Source: Pyrenopolyporus hunteri (lineage: Eukaryota; Ascomycota; Sordariomycetes; Xylariales; Hypoxylaceae). Taken from it: DNA of 64,000 bases. Location of the stretch: positions 1,054,001 to 1,118,000 of the forward strand of contig CADCXC010000038.1 of the NCBI GenBank assembly GCA_902806595.1, written 5' to 3'. Positions 32,985 to 45,767 of this stretch are shown piece after piece (the first letter of the stretch is position 1; the number at the start of each line of letters is the position of its first letter). Below the pieces are notes generated by a model. That model was not told the origin of the DNA. It did no database searches and saw nothing but the letters and a program-made list of their open reading frames with translations. Made by a program: the position numbers and the translations under genes.

Positions 32985-35618
32985 GCTTTTACGTTTCCTA
33001 CGGGAGGATAGGCGAATAGAGAGATGGGGTGATACGAAGACGTCGGAAACGAATAGGGCTCCCGGAGAGTAGAGCTCGACTTGCTAGGAATGGTGATGCG
33101 GTTGATATGCGCTTGATGAAAATGCGTGGAGGTAGCAGGAATGGAGGGCGGGCTAGAAGACGTGGGGTCGGCGCCTTTAGTAGACAGCGAGAGCTGTTGC
33201 CGATAAAAGTTGTTCGACTCGCTAGCTGCCGCCTGGCTGCGGGTGCTCGTGTGCCAAGTGGGGCACGACACCTCAGCACTTACCGCCCGGCAGAATACAG
33301 CCCCAACCCCCCCTTTGACCTAATAAGTTATCTGGAAGAGCCACGCGTTCTGTTATTGGGTTTTGCCTAGGTCGTCACCTAAGCTTTCTGAAACTGAACG
33401 ATGTAAATCAGTGGCCAGAGGGGCTTCCTATTCTTTTGACAACTTGATGTCAAAGCCTTTAAGCCACTTGAGTTCAGGTATTGTGCCTCATTTCTTCCAG
33501 CAGCCTTTCGGTATCCACTACGCATAATATTAAGAAAATTTAACATATGTAAGTAGCTGCCTACAACTATCTAAATAATGGATACAGTACCTTGTAGCTT
33601 AACCGTCCCAGAAGTCTAATTGCATGTGAAGTCTATCAACAAGAACATGAAGCAGTTTCTCAGAGTCAAATCCTCATAATAGCAACTACCCCCTTGTGCA
33701 TATACGTCGTCCTATGATAATTACAAAATGTAAAACGATAGTACATACAGCCTAGTGTTAGTATAGATAGAAGCATCGCAGAATCTAATATTTCTAGGTA
33801 CGTATTTCAACGAAGACTCATTTAGATGGTATATGACCCGAGTGCCTCGTCTTAAGATACCTCGTAAGTATATTGACGGCATATTTAAGGTGTTCGGGTA
33901 TCTTACATATCTGTAGGAAAGAATGGAATGGATAAGGTGGGGAGCGTATATAGGTACCTAAGTACTGTAGCTGTTATGCATGAGAGCCTGTTTCAGATTT
34001 CAAATCTTATTACGCGCCTTTACATACATGAAGTAAGGTGGATCTTAGCGAGCCCGCTTGTGGCCGGTATAGTGGGCGGTCCCTCCCTTACCTACCTCTT
34101 ACCAGCCTTACCTATCACTGAGTCGCAGTTGAATGTCAGCGACGTACGCGTACATACCTAGGTACATACTGCCAACTATTACGCACTTACATATTTTTGG
34201 TTGCGGCGCGAGTAATTCTTCAGTACTTCGGCATAAATATGAATCCATCCAAACACCAACGATCATATTAATAGGACATTGCATGCACGTGTTTGCAACG
34301 TGGAATGCGCGTGTTCTATGCTCTTGAAATTCGAGATAATAAATACCTATGTGTATATTAAGCTTGAAAGTTTACCTTCGGACGTGGCGCCGGCCTAGTC
34401 CCCTTCCATCACCACGGCTATACTACTAAGTGTAATGGATGTCTGCGAAGGATTCGGTCCATTGTTGCTAATCAAGACGCCATGTCTCTAGCGACCCCGA
34501 CACAAATAGATATGAAATAAAAATGAAGAGATGAGGACATAAATACATGTGCATTAAAGTTATTTCAAAGCCTCTAGCTTTATTATTGGCCAGAGCTTCC
34601 TTACTTCAAGAATAAACTGGGGAGAATTGACTCGCGCTGGTGGAGGTATAAAGGCTATGACATACCTATCCGATTCATTATACAATAAGCCATCTTCACA
34701 ACCTAAAGCCTGTATATATGCTATATGTAATAGGTAGGTAGGTACCTAACAAATGCAGGTCTAGGCTATCTCTTCACTCGGTTTAGAGAATCCCCCCCCT
34801 GCCCTCTAAAAAGAAATCGAACATCAAACCTACATGTCGGTACTCGTATAATACATAAATTGATCTATATTGGGTACATAAGCGTATGTAGAATACATCT
34901 CGGACCGCACACGCACACATATCTTCGGATAGGGAAGGTACCTAGATGTAAGGCGAGTATCTGTACCATGACAGTATATATGTAGGTACGGGCTATGTAG
35001 GCAGTGAACCCCTGAGACCTACTATAGTAGCGCACTTTCCCACTTCGTCAGGCACAACGACCGACACAACCGCAACTGTGGGTAACCTACCGCCCCCCCC
35101 TGTCGGCACTGCCAGTGTCTCGTCCCAGAATCTCTTTCTCCCTCTCTCTCATCAAATTCGTCGAATCAATTGCAGTCTTCAATGTTCAATTCCACCCAAT
35201 TCAATTCTCTCCCCTTGGAAACCTCGTGGTTGGATCTTTGGGCGATCTTCTCTTTTCTTTTTCCCTTCCTTTTCTTGTACGGCACCCGCCAGAGAAATCC
35301 GAACTTAGTTGTAACAGTATCTCTTCCCACTTCCACCTGGACCACTTCACTACGTCTCCCTCGAATTTCCCTTAATCGGCCTGGGTCCGGCGCCTCTTGT
35401 CGCAGATTTCCGAGTCTGACCTATTTTACTTTGCCAATCCTTCCCACGATCCGTCTTATACCCCAATATCTGATACAGCATTCCACCGCGCACGATTTTT
35501 GCCTGTCCTCCTGCGGCATACAGCGAATCAGGCCCCTCCCCTGATATTCCCCGGGTTCGCATGTTTTGCTGGAGGGACGGTATATACGTAATAATAAGGG
35601 GAACACGTACCATCCACA
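32985..35618. other. Divergent intergenic region, bet2 and RhoGAP promoters
   Basis: About 2.6 kb. Overlapping frames on both strands at 32998-33370 start with GTG or read antisense and are probably the bet2 leader. The middle is AT-rich with TACCTAGGTA at 34155-34164 and a related TAGGTAGGTAGGTACCTA block at 34731-34748. From about 35100 to 35580 the plus strand is C/T-rich, typical of a long 5' leader of the RhoGAP gene. Confidence 0.5.
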
Positions 35619-37935
35619 ATGCGCCGTAAGCCCGTTCCCAACCCGCTGTCCCTGACTGGCGATTTGGATTCCTTGGGTCAGAAATCCGCTTCTAGCACCA
35701 GCACAAGCACCACCACCAGCGCTCCTACCCACCCCGATCCCAGCGTCCCGGGAACAGACGGACCAAACCCGCACCCTACGTTTGGTAACGAACCCACGCT
35801 TCAGGTCACGTCGCCGGCACCCTCCAAGTCGCCCAAGTCACCCAGGTCGCCTCGTTCTCCATTCGGGAAACTTAGCACAGGGACACCCAGAAAACCCCAG
35901 GCCCAGCAGTATCAGGATTACCCTGGTGATGCGGTCCAGACTCTGCAATCTCCCGAGGGTGTGCACGTCGCCCAGCATCGCCGGCGCCATTCTCCTCATC
36001 GCCCCGAACCAGACTATCCGCCCCTAACCCTCCTTCCGTCGTCCAATACCGCCTCTACTGTTACGGATACATGTTCCCATCCCGAAACCGAGAAGCACTC
36101 GAGAAGCGGTAGCCGCTTCTTCAACTTTGGCAAGTCGTCCAGATCCAACAATAATCTTTATCACAGCCATACGGAGAGCACGGCGGCGAATGAGGCCATG
36201 TCCCGCGGCGCAGAGAACACAGTCATGTCAGACAGGGTATCGAGCAAAAATTCGAAGAACTCAGGTATGTTAAATCAGGAATCAAAGAGGGCCTTGTTGC
36301 GCATTACGCAAGTCTCATGATGCTAATCCTTTGTTTCGTCGCACACTGTCTAGACCCATCTTCTGTCGATCCCTCAAACCAGAAGTCAGCTACTTCCCTG
36401 CCGTCTAGATCCGATGTTTCATTGGTCTCACCTGGCGAACAAGAGATCAGCTCGTCTAAAAAGAACAAGCCTAAACCTTTTGCCCTCCTGGGGCGTAATA
36501 GGTCCCTGAAGGATAAGGATGGCCACAGCCCGAAGGAGTCAATCACTATCAAGCTGAGCGAGGCTGAGCGAGATACCTCTGCGACGGGTCTGCAGCCTTT
36601 GAAGACGGCCCCCATGAATCCCGATGGTTATGAGAGGTCCTTTAGACACATGATGAATTCGGCTGTACGGAACCACTCTGCCGATCGGGCGCTTCCTCGA
36701 GAGACACCCGCAAACAAAGAATCCCGACACGATAAAGACTATTACAGAAGCCACCCATCCTCCTTCAAGGATAACAACAGCAACAGTTCTACATTCTTCA
36801 ACGGCCTAAAGAGTTCCGGTAGTCGCGCGGCAGATATGATCAGCAAAAGCTTATTTGGGAGAAGTGTCCGGAGCGCCAGCTCATCCGATAGAGACACAGG
36901 AGTGGACGACGAACATTATGTTCTAAAAGTTATTAATTTGCCGTTGGTCGAACAGACGCGGCTGACGAGAATATCCAAGCGACTTGAAGACTCTCGGGAC
37001 AAGACGGAATTCTGGATGCCGGCGTTCCCTTGGCGAGCAATCGATTATCTCAATCTTAAAGGAACCGATGTTGAAGGTCTCTACCGAGTGCCTGGGAGCG
37101 GGCCTCAGGTGAAAAAGTGGCAAAGGAGGTTCGACGAAGGTAGATCCTGCATTCCACTGCGTGATTCTCGTTACCAATTGCTAAGTATAAGATAGAATAC
37201 GACGTCGACCTGTTTGCGCAAGACGACCTCTACGACATCAACATCATCGGTTCCATGTTTAAGGCTTGGCTCCGCGAACTTCCTGACGAACTTTTCCCGA
37301 AAGAGGCGCAAGAGCGGATCTCGAGAGAGTGTGCCGGCGCCGAACAAGTGCCCCAGATGCTTATCGATGAACTTTCCAACTTGTCACCCTTTAATTACTA
37401 CCTTCTTTTCGCTATCACCTGCCATCTTAGCTTACTCCTCGCGCATTCTGACAAGAACAAGATGGACTTCCGCAACCTCTGCATATGTTTCCAACCATGC
37501 ATGAAGATCGATGCATTCTGCTTTAAATTTCTGGTCTGCGATTGGAGGTTGTGTTGGCAAGGATGTCGGAACGAGGCGAAGTATATCGAGGAAGAATATC
37601 AGCTATTTCAGCAACCCCTGCCCCGCGGACTAAGCTCTTCGGAATCTAGGAGCCAAAGTAGAGGCGAAAATTATGACGATCGCAATCTGTCTTCATCTGA
37701 CAGCAGCAAACTATCGACGCCCCCTATCGAGCAACAAAATGGGAAGCTAAGAAAGAAGCCAGTGCCAGTGCCAGTGCCAGTGGCCCAATCAGGCGGAGGC
37801 GCAACATCCAACTACTCGTCAGGGTCGAATTCATTGACGGTAAATGGCGAACGGGACACGCCTCAGAGGCGACCGGGTGAACGGGAATTAAGACCTCTAT
37901 CACCCATCAAACCTCTTTCACCGATGAACTTTTAG
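35619..37935 (+). CDS. RhoGAP domain protein
   Basis: Three exons, 35619-36264, 36354-37139, 37196-37935; 723 residues. The N-terminal half is disordered (Ser/Pro/Thr-rich, SPKSPRSPRSPFGK). The RhoGAP domain runs from about residue 405 to 610: the arginine finger is Arg460 in GLYRVPGSG, followed across intron 2 by RRFDE-EYDVDLF, then FKAWLRELPDELFP and the conserved LCICFQPC. The C-terminal tail has a PVPVPVPV tract and Ser/Pro motifs. The protein should stimulate GTP hydrolysis by Rho/Cdc42 GTPases in polarised growth; the exact target is not evident. No PH, BAR or LIM domain is present, unlike BEM3 or RGA1. Confidence 0.92.
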
Positions 37936-38821
37936 CGATTGTGCGTTTTTACCGCCGTAATATACGGAACTAGAGGGCGAGGAGGGGTTTTGATTCTGAT
38001 CTGATGATAGCTTGTTTTCTTTTCCTTGCCTTGATAATACCCCTAGGAGGTGGATGTGGTTGGCATTTGGCTTGGCGGTCCTCTTTGACGATATTACGCT
38101 CCGTTCACGATTCCGAACTTTTTCTGCTTCCATACCTTAGCGTTCTACGATTATTCTGAATCGAACCTACCCGCTATAAATTGGCGACACATATGATGCT
38201 CTGAGCCCTCGAAAAAAAACAAAAAGAATAAAATGAGCGTGGATCCTTTGAGAGATCTTTGTTAAGTGGTCTTCAGCTACCATACAAGAGCGGAGTCAAC
38301 CCGCCTTCTGCAGGGTTTGTCAATCGGTCTGCTCGTAACGCCCCCGTGTTGAGCGTTGGGCGTGGGAATGGGGGTAATTAATTGGGTACGCGTATCGGGT
38401 TATGGGACGCCTAGCTACTATCTTTGACGCGCCTTGCGTGCTTGGATAACGAATTCGTATCTGGCCTAGAAGGGCGAGAACCGCGTGCGTACCAGGGGCA
38501 CTATTGAGAGCCACGCAAAATATCGCAATGGGGTTTAGAATTGAAGGACCAGAAAAAAAAATCTGTACCATAATTGGTAGAAGTTCCGCAATACCGATAT
38601 AGATTCGCCAAGATGGCAAGAAAGACGTTGCCATGTACCAAGAACGCCCAACTCCCGCCTACCATCTATTGTGATTCATAATACGCGGGTATCAACGGAG
38701 TGCCCTCCTCGGGTTATCACGTCGCCAGCCTATACCCCGTAGGATAAACAGCCGGATCAGACAGATGTCCGTCCACCTATGCTGCGCACCTTCGTCCTTC
38801 GTCCCGGCCCTCCTCCTATTC
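37936..38821. other. Convergent 3' intergenic region
   Basis: Between the RhoGAP and rrs1 3' ends. A 104-codon ATG frame at 38320-38634 (minus) has no recognisable motif and is not called. A poly-A run is present near 38212-38228. Confidence 0.5.
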
Positions 38822-39382
38822 TCAAGCCTTCCTCCGCTTCTTCTTGTCCTTGGCCGCCTTCTCTTCCCGCTCCTTCTTCTCGTCGACCTCGACGAGCCAG
38901 TCCTGCTGCACCATGCCCTCCTCGCGGCGCTTCTTGGCCCCGCCCTTGTCGTACCCCCACGTGCGCTCCCACTCGCCCGTCTCCTCGTTGTACTGCCGCG
39001 CCTTCGCGCGCCGCTGCTCCCGCGTCTTCGGCTTGATGCCCTTGCGCGCCGCGAACTGCTCCCACTTCGTCGGCGCCTTGGGCGTCGGCAGCGGCTTCTC
39101 GCGCGGCAGGGGCGTCGTTGCGGGCGGCAGGGTTAATAGGACTCCCGATGTGGTCGTTTCGAGCGGGAGGGTTGTGAGGAGTTGGTTGATGAGCGCTTGC
39201 GCGCCGTCCCGCGCGGTGGCTGCGAGCTGCGCTTCGAGAGCGCTGGGGTCCGGAGAGTCGGCGGGCGGCGCGGATGATCCTAGCGGGTTGGGGTCGGTGG
39301 CGAGGAGGAGCCCTAGGTCGAAGGTGTAGGGCGTTGGCTTGTTGACGGCGACGTCGAGCTTGGGTTTTGATGGCGGGGCCAT
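38822..39382 (-). CDS. rrs1: Ribosome biogenesis regulatory protein RRS1
   Basis: Single exon, 186 residues. The N-terminal block YTFDLGLLLATDPNPL is the RRS1 signature, and KWEQFAARKGIKPK, NEETGEWERTWGYDK and the Lys/Glu-rich end (EKAAKDKKKRRK) follow in the family order. RRS1 works with RPF2 in loading the 5S RNP onto the pre-60S particle in the nucleolus. The coding region is very GC-rich. It is divergent with the mitochondrial ribosomal gene 487 bp away. Confidence 0.93.
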   Translation of the reverse strand: MAPPSKPKLDVAVNKPTPYTFDLGLLLATDPNPLGSSAPPADSPDPSALEAQLAATARDGAQALINQLLTTLPLETTTSGVLLTLPPATTPLPREKPLPTPKAPTKWEQFAARKGIKPKTREQRRAKARQYNEETGEWERTWGYDKGGAKKRREEGMVQQDWLVEVDEKKEREEKAAKDKKKRRKA

Positions 39383-39869
39383 GGCGGATGGAGTTTGAGG
39401 TCTGGGAATTGACCTAGATGGCCGTGTATATTGCGTAACTTGTCTCTTTGGATATTCTCCGTGGATATAGGTGGCGGAGATGCGATAGTTTGGTTATGCG
39501 ACTTTTAGTTTGTACCGCAACGCTGCAGGATCAATTCGGTGCGGTTGCGCCGGGTAGGTAGCTGGAGATCAGAGAAAATTGAAGTTCTAGTTGATTTGAT
39601 CTTCCCAAGCACCGGGAATTTTTAGGTGGGTCCCTAGTATTAACAGTTATCGATAGCGGATCGGAACGGTAAATTCTCCGCTTTCTTTCTCCAATTGGGC
39701 TCCAGTGGTGAGGTCCAGTCCATGCCAGGGCGGGCAGATGCCAGGTACCCGGGTACCTTTGGTGTCCAATTCCCCAAATTTTGTGTCGATTTGCGATTCC
39801 GAACACTCTGAAGCTTCTGATATCTCGAAATTCTTGGAGGAGCAACGCTCGGCCCAATCCGCACCAGCA
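39383..39869. promoter_or_regulatory. Bidirectional promoter region, rrs1 / mS29
   Basis: The 487 bp between two ATGs on opposite strands must hold both promoters. A perfect 16-bp palindrome AGGTACCCGGGTACCT lies at 39743-39758. No TATA box is obvious. Confidence 0.55.
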
Positions 39870-41341
39870 ATGGCGAGCACAAATTGCTGGAGGTGTCTGG
39901 CCCGACCCTCCCACCGGCTACTCTTGCCCACGTCCCTAGTAACATTACCGTCGACGTCGACACAAACGGCGGGATACGCATCAAAGGCCATGAGGAATCC
40001 GGAGGCGGGACTATCGCGGCACATTCGTTCAGGCAAGAGATTAATATTGGGCAAGAAGAGGCGACAGGCCGATAAGGGAAAACCACCGGCGACTGGTGAA
40101 CGAAAAGCTTTCCGAAAGCGCATTCAGCTCAGCAACGACAATGCCTTGGCGGTGCCGGGCCTCCCCGAGATGACGGCCGAGAGCATCGTGGATCCCGGCT
40201 CCGTAGGCAAGGTGGTAGGACTCCCGGACACGTTGGTAGACCAATTAAGAGCCAGCGAAGCGTTCAAGCCAACACAGACATGGGGCTTGTTTCGATCACC
40301 GCATATGCTAATCAGGCAAGAGACGGTCGACCTGGCGAAACGGCTCACAGACGCTATTAGTAAAAAGGAGACGTTGAGGATGGCGATCACTGGGGATAGA
40401 GTATCGGGGAAGAGTATGTTAGGCCTCCAGGCCATGGCAACTGGGTTCTTGAACGATTGGATCGTGATAAATATCCCGGAAGGTAGGCGAACTATCCCTC
40501 ACGTCCTCTTTACTTCGATATGTACCATAGGACTGACTGTTTGTTTTTTGCACTCCCAGGACAAGAACTGACTACCGCGTCAACTGAATATTCTCCCATA
40601 CCTAACTCTGAGCAGTTTTCCCAACCGGTGTACACAGTCAAACTCTTCCAGGCCATATATAAGGCAAACATGTCCCTCCTGTCTCAGCTTAAGGTCGAAA
40701 TGGACCACATCCACCTCCCCATCAACGTAAACCGCGGTATGACCCTCGCCGCCCTCGCAACCGCCACCAAGGAGCCCGAGTTCGCCTGGCCTGTGTTCCG
40801 GGCCTTCTGGAGTGAACTGTTACTACCTGGCCGTCCGCCTATCCTGTTCTCGCTCGACGGCCTCAACCACATCATGCGCGTCAGCGACTACAGGTCGCCC
40901 TCCTTCCAGCTCATCCACAGCCACGACCTGAGTCTCGTGCGGATATTCGCCGACGCGCTCGGCGGCAAGACGCCGTTCCCCAACGGCGCGGCCATCGTCG
41001 GCGTGTGCACCAAGGGCAACCGCCCCTTGCTCCCGTCGGTCGAGAAGGCGCTGGAGCAGGCGGCCGCCGCGCAAGCCGGGCAGCCGATCCCGCCGCGCGA
41101 CCCGTTCTACACCGGGTACGACGAGCGCGTGTTCGACGCGCTCCGCGGCGTCGAGGTCTTCAACGTCCACGGCGTGTCCAAGCAGGAGGCCCGCGCGCTC
41201 ATGGAGTACTGGGCCGCGAGCGGCATCCTCCGCGCCCGCGTCGACGAGAAGTCCGTCAGCGAGAAGTGGACCCTGGCCGGCAGCGGCATCCTCGGCGAGA
41301 TGGAGCGCGTCGCCCTGTACGATGTTAGGACGTCTGCGTAG
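39870..41341 (+). CDS. rsm23: Mitochondrial small ribosomal subunit protein mS29 (DAP3/RSM23)
   Basis: Two exons, 39870-40482 and 40560-41341; 464 residues. The Arg/Ser-rich N-terminus without acids is a mitochondrial targeting peptide. The P-loop GDRVSGKS (175-182) lies in the DAP3 GTPase-like domain, preceded by MLIRQETVDLAKRL. The intron (77 nt, GTAGGC donor) restores NIPE-GQELTTASTEYSPI. Later blocks PILFSLDGLNHIM and LIHSHDLSLVRIFADAL are typical of DAP3. This GTP-binding protein is part of the small mitoribosomal subunit; in animals it also acts in apoptosis. A second GC-rich part (40900-41300) encodes the C-terminal third. Confidence 0.94.
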
Positions 41342-42535
41342 AGGGATGGTTAGGGCCTCGGGTTTCGCGCGAAGGCGACTTCGGCCGTTCTGTCTATGTA
41401 ACGCTTGTAAAGTTGTATAAAATACAGGAAAAGTATATTGTGAAAAGACTGCGCTTAAAGTGGTGAAAACTTGATTACCCCTATTGATTGGGGCGTACTT
41501 TGTAGTAGTACTTCAAAACCTCGCTGTATTGTGATGTAGTATATCAATGAATAGAGGAATGCGAATGACTATAGGAAAATAGAGATGTGTTTATATAATA
41601 GGATGTGGCATTATTGTCCTTAAATCTGGTCTCTGATGACTGGAGGGAAGACTGTGGATTGGTACTTGAAAGCTTCACGAGCCGCTAAGTCTACATTAGC
41701 TGAGAGTCAATACACATAGCTGGGGAAACGGTGCAACGATATGTTCCTAGATATAAATACACGATGTCTATTTCTACGATATTAAAGATAGCACTCTTCG
41801 ATAGTTCTGGTTATGCCTTGTGTTAATAGCTGGCATATATTCCCCCATAATATACGCGGCTTTTCCTCCTTGTAATTCGAAGTAGGCGTAAGAATGCTAC
41901 GCCTATTGAACGACACGTGGCTACCACTCTATGTTACATATTTGAACTTCCCTTTAGATGATATTGTCCGACGTAATCTATAGTAAACCCAATAGAGCAC
42001 CAGAGATCCTAAGGGGAAAGGATGACATATGTGTATGAACTGATAACGTTGACCACACGTACATCTATATAAGAGGTTGTTGATTCTGAGAAGTTATATC
42101 GGGACTTGAATCTCACATAGAGGGAATGGTTTGGATCTACCCCTAAGTAGGTATATAATGAGAGGTGTTGTAAGCTCAATGTAATATGTTCGATCCATAT
42201 ACTTGTCTATGGCTGGATTTACCTGGGGCCCCAATGATTACGCCGTTGAGTAGCAAAGATGATATCAAGATACGAATTATGCTGATTTCAAGGTATATGG
42301 AGTAAATAGCCTTTTTGTTTATTTCTAATGTAAACCAAGCAATCCAAGAGCTAGCATCACAACGAGCAAGTGGCTACGGATGAAAACATTGCATTCATAA
42401 TCTTGGTACTAGTCTCGATCCCCGATCCATAACGCCGTGGCTTTGCTCAGTTTCCTCCCCATACTTACATAGCGTAAATCCATTAGGGGCTATGGTTCGT
42501 CCTAGCTCTCACACTAGAGTATTCGGTTTGTGGTT
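41342..42535. other. Convergent intergenic region
   Basis: About 1.2 kb of AT-rich DNA between the mS29 and mcm7 3' ends. No open frame, terminal repeat or RNA gene noticed. Confidence 0.55.
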
Positions 42536-45265
42536 TTACTCGTCATCTTCATCCCCGGCATTATCTGTTGCTGTGATGAAGACTAGCCTACTACCATTAC
42601 CCGCCGTTTGCCAGACCTGTTGCACCGTGATGTTAGCTATGTGAACATTACCAGAAATAAAAGGGAGGTCATAGGGATATGAAAAATGGAAATACTCACA
42701 TCAAGAGTGGTGTACTCATCCAGCGCATTCAACCACTGGTCTTCCGTGAACCCCTTACCCAGGACACGTTCACGGACCTTCCGCATACTCAACTCTACCG
42801 TCCCCTCTTCGTCTTCCTCGTCGTCCTCAGCCCTGCACGCGCCGCTGTCGGCCAGCGACTTAACCAGATTATAAATGCGACTAGCCGCATTAAGCGTCCT
42901 CCTGCCACCGGTATTCTCGTGCGCTGCTAGACTCTCCTTGCTAGCCTCCATAAGCCGCAGGGCCTCGTCCACGTCGTCGCGGTTGACTTCGGTATCAAAG
43001 CGTAGCCGAGCTAGCGCCTGCGCGAGACGCACCACACCTAGTAGTGTACGCGGGGTCGTGTGACTAAACTGCATATTCTTCTTTTCGGCGCGGCGTTGCG
43101 CGTCCCGCAGGCGCACGTACGTCTTGGTCAGGTACTCAGTAACAGACTCGGGCACTGTGGGCCTGTATGTGCGGGCTTGCGCCACGTACGCTCGCACCTC
43201 GTGGGGCGTGAAGACTATGCTCGGCTGCTGTGCTGCGTCGTCACCACTGGGCGCATAAAGGTCGGGGTGCTTGCTGTGCATATGCACGTACGCCACGTGC
43301 TTGGCTAATTGGGCATCGCTCTCGCGGGTAGGTGTGTCAAGTAGCAAAAACAGGACATCGAAACGTGAGAGTAGAGCGGCCGGTAGGTTAATATTCTCCA
43401 CGGGCGATATGCGTGGATTATAACGACCGTAGATAGGGTTGGCAGCTGCTAGGATCGATGTTCTGGCGTTCAGGGTGGTCGAGATACCAGCCTTAGAAAT
43501 CGAAATAGTCTGCTGTTCCATTACTTCGTGGATAGCTGTTCGGTCATTCTCATCCATCTTGTCGAATTCGTCAATACAGCAGATGCCATTGTCGGCCAGG
43601 ACCAGCGCACCACCCTCGAGAACCATCTCGTCTGTTACGGGATCGCGCATCACAGCTGCGGTAAGACCGACACCACTGGATCCACGGCCGGATGTGTAAA
43701 CACCTCGAGGGGCAACCTTTGAAATATACTTCAATAACTGCGACTTGGCCACACCGGGGTCACCCATCAAGCAAATGTTGATATCACCACGAATCCGCAT
43801 ACCGTCCCCCATCGTCTTCGTGACACCACCGACTAGGAGTAATAGGAGAGCCTTCTTGACATCAAGATGGCCGTAGATTTCGGGCGCAATGGACTTTGCC
43901 AGCATCTCGTATACGGTGCCCGACTGGCTGAAAGTGTTAATGCGCCTCAACAGCTTGTCGTCGATGATCATCTCCTCGTATGCTTTTTTATGCTGAACTA
44001 TATGATGCGCCTCAAGGTACGTATCGGTTAGAAGGCCGGCTCGCATGGCTTTGAAACCCGTGTAAGGGGTAGGCAGGAATATTCCAGAGATATCGACAAC
44101 ATCGCCGGGATTGATCTGGCGGACTGCGCTGCCATAGCACATGACCGTGAGAGTTCGCGGAATCTGACCGATGGGGACTTGTTCCGCCAGTTCTTGAATT
44201 TTGACTTCTTGGAAAGGAAGGAATTTGGATGCGCGGGAGGATTGGAAGAGTTGGCCTTTGGATTGGTTTTCCTTGCACTCTTGCGACGGGCAGCTGGTAA
44301 GTGGCGCAAACTGTTTATCGTTGACGGGCTGGAAAATCTCGCATCCGCAGCGGTCGCAAGTGTATGCTCCTACTTGTACGATGGGCTTCACGTCCGAAAC
44401 CCTGGTCGCGATACCACGGACTGTGATAAGGTGACCAAGGTGATCTCCGCGTACTTGCCGCACAGCAAGAGCCTTCACTGGTTTCTCGGCGGTGGACGTT
44501 CTCGGCTTGAAAACTAATGTATACCGTCTTGTAAGCTGAGCAGGAAATGTGGACTCGAGCAGCTCAGGGTTGTTGGTGTTGGCGGCGGCCTCAGCAAGGT
44601 CACGATTTCGGGCTTGCCTCCTCTCCATAATCACATCCAGAACGTCGTCTTTAAATCTGGGTTCATGTTAGCGAGCGGGCAAGGTACGAAAGGGGAGGGC
44701 ATTCGGTTATACGTGACGCCAGTCGTGGGGGGAGGCATCTTGCTATCGATAGCTCTAGATAGAATCTCGACATAATGTTTGGTGTTCGTTTCGATGGACT
44801 CGACAAGCTTCAGTCCCTCGTTCGTCTCATCTTCCCACTAGTTGCTTGTCAATGACCATTCTTTCGGTGAATGCTATATGCGAAATCTTACTTGGGCAAT
44901 ATCATCCAATTCTATTAAAACCTCGTCGATCTTGCGATCTGCGAGTTTTTGCATTATATCGGCATATTTGTGCTTTGGCAACTTGGCCGCAGCTTTCTCT
45001 CTCCGACGTCGCTCGTGTTCCTCGTCATCGCGATCCATAAAATCATACTCGTCACTCAGGTCATCCTCGTCGATGTTGATCTGGCCGATAGCATGGGTTA
45101 ACGTCTGCTCCGGCGAAGTCTTAAACTTTTCGAGGAAGTTCCCGAAAGCCTCTATATTAGGGAGACATCGTTAGCTGTAGCTGCGGCGTAGGAGTATGGG
45201 GAAGTCGGTGACCGACCTTGTTGTTTTTCATAGTCGACGACGGATCTGTATTGGAGGAGCGCCAT
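42536..45265 (-). CDS. mcm7: DNA replication licensing helicase subunit MCM7
   Basis: Five exons on the minus strand: 45217-45265, 44892-45151, 44713-44837, 42700-44656, 42536-42616; 823 residues. The small first exon (MALLQYRSVVDYEKQQ) and the last exon (VWQTAGNGSRLVF ... DDE) lie outside the long open frame. The N-terminal OB domain contains the zinc motif Cys245-X2-Cys248 ... Cys267-X4-Cys272. The AAA+ core has Walker A GDPGVAKS (443-450), Walker B CIDEFDKMDE and the arginine finger SRFD (576-579); a winged-helix end follows. MCM7 forms part of the MCM2-7 ring loaded at origins in G1. Intron 1 has an uncommon donor, GTCGGT. ACGCG boxes lie upstream. Confidence 0.96.
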
Positions 45266-45767
45266 GGTTGATTGAGTCCGATTCTGGGGATCGGAGCGGG
45301 TGAAGATGGGATGAGAGTTGCGACAAAAACTAGTTTCTCGTATTTTTTCGTCGCAATGATTATCGTAAAGTTGAAACTAGAACTGCTGAGCGGAACACGG
45401 AGGCTGGAAACACCAACAGGGGACAGGGGGACAAGGGGACGGACCAGGAAACGGACCAGGAGACGGAGGGGCGGTGGTTTTTTCTAAAGAAAACGCGACG
45501 ACGCGAATTTTCGCGTTCTTCTTAAAGCCCCATTCATTTAAATGCTAAAGTGGGTTTAAGCCACTGCAACCCTAGTCTCGGGGACCCAGGTGTGGCGCGC
45601 CGAGCAGGTACGGCTATGTAAGTACCAGGGTACATGTGAATGTGGAGGTGCAAGAGTACCCCTTGGTACGACAGCTCATTTGATTAATCAAATTGAGTTT
45701 AGTGGATTTCTCATGCAGGTAAAATGCCTCGGTCCACGGCACATGTATCACCTAGAATTGCCCATTT
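45266..45767. other. mcm7 promoter region up to element copy B
   Basis: Holds the mcm7 promoter and the ACGCG cluster listed separately. A short stretch at 45536-45556 (ATTTAAATGC, then AAAGTGGGTTT) resembles the reverse of the subterminal part of the TIR element and may be a further fragment. A frame at 45590-45835 runs into the element and is not called. Confidence 0.5.
45491..45517. promoter_or_regulatory. Cluster of three ACGCG (MCB-like) boxes upstream of mcm7
   Basis: ACGCG at 45493-45497 and 45501-45505 and CGCGT at 45512-45516 lie within 24 bp, some 228-251 bp before the mcm7 ATG. ACGCG is the core bound by MBF at G1/S genes, and MCM genes are MBF targets in yeasts. Function is inferred. 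Confidence 0.55.

Noticed and set aside
32998..33370. Overlapping frames on both strands upstream of bet2
   Set aside because: The minus-strand frames lack an ATG or consist of Ser/Pro-rich leader sequence; more likely the bet2 5' region than a gene.
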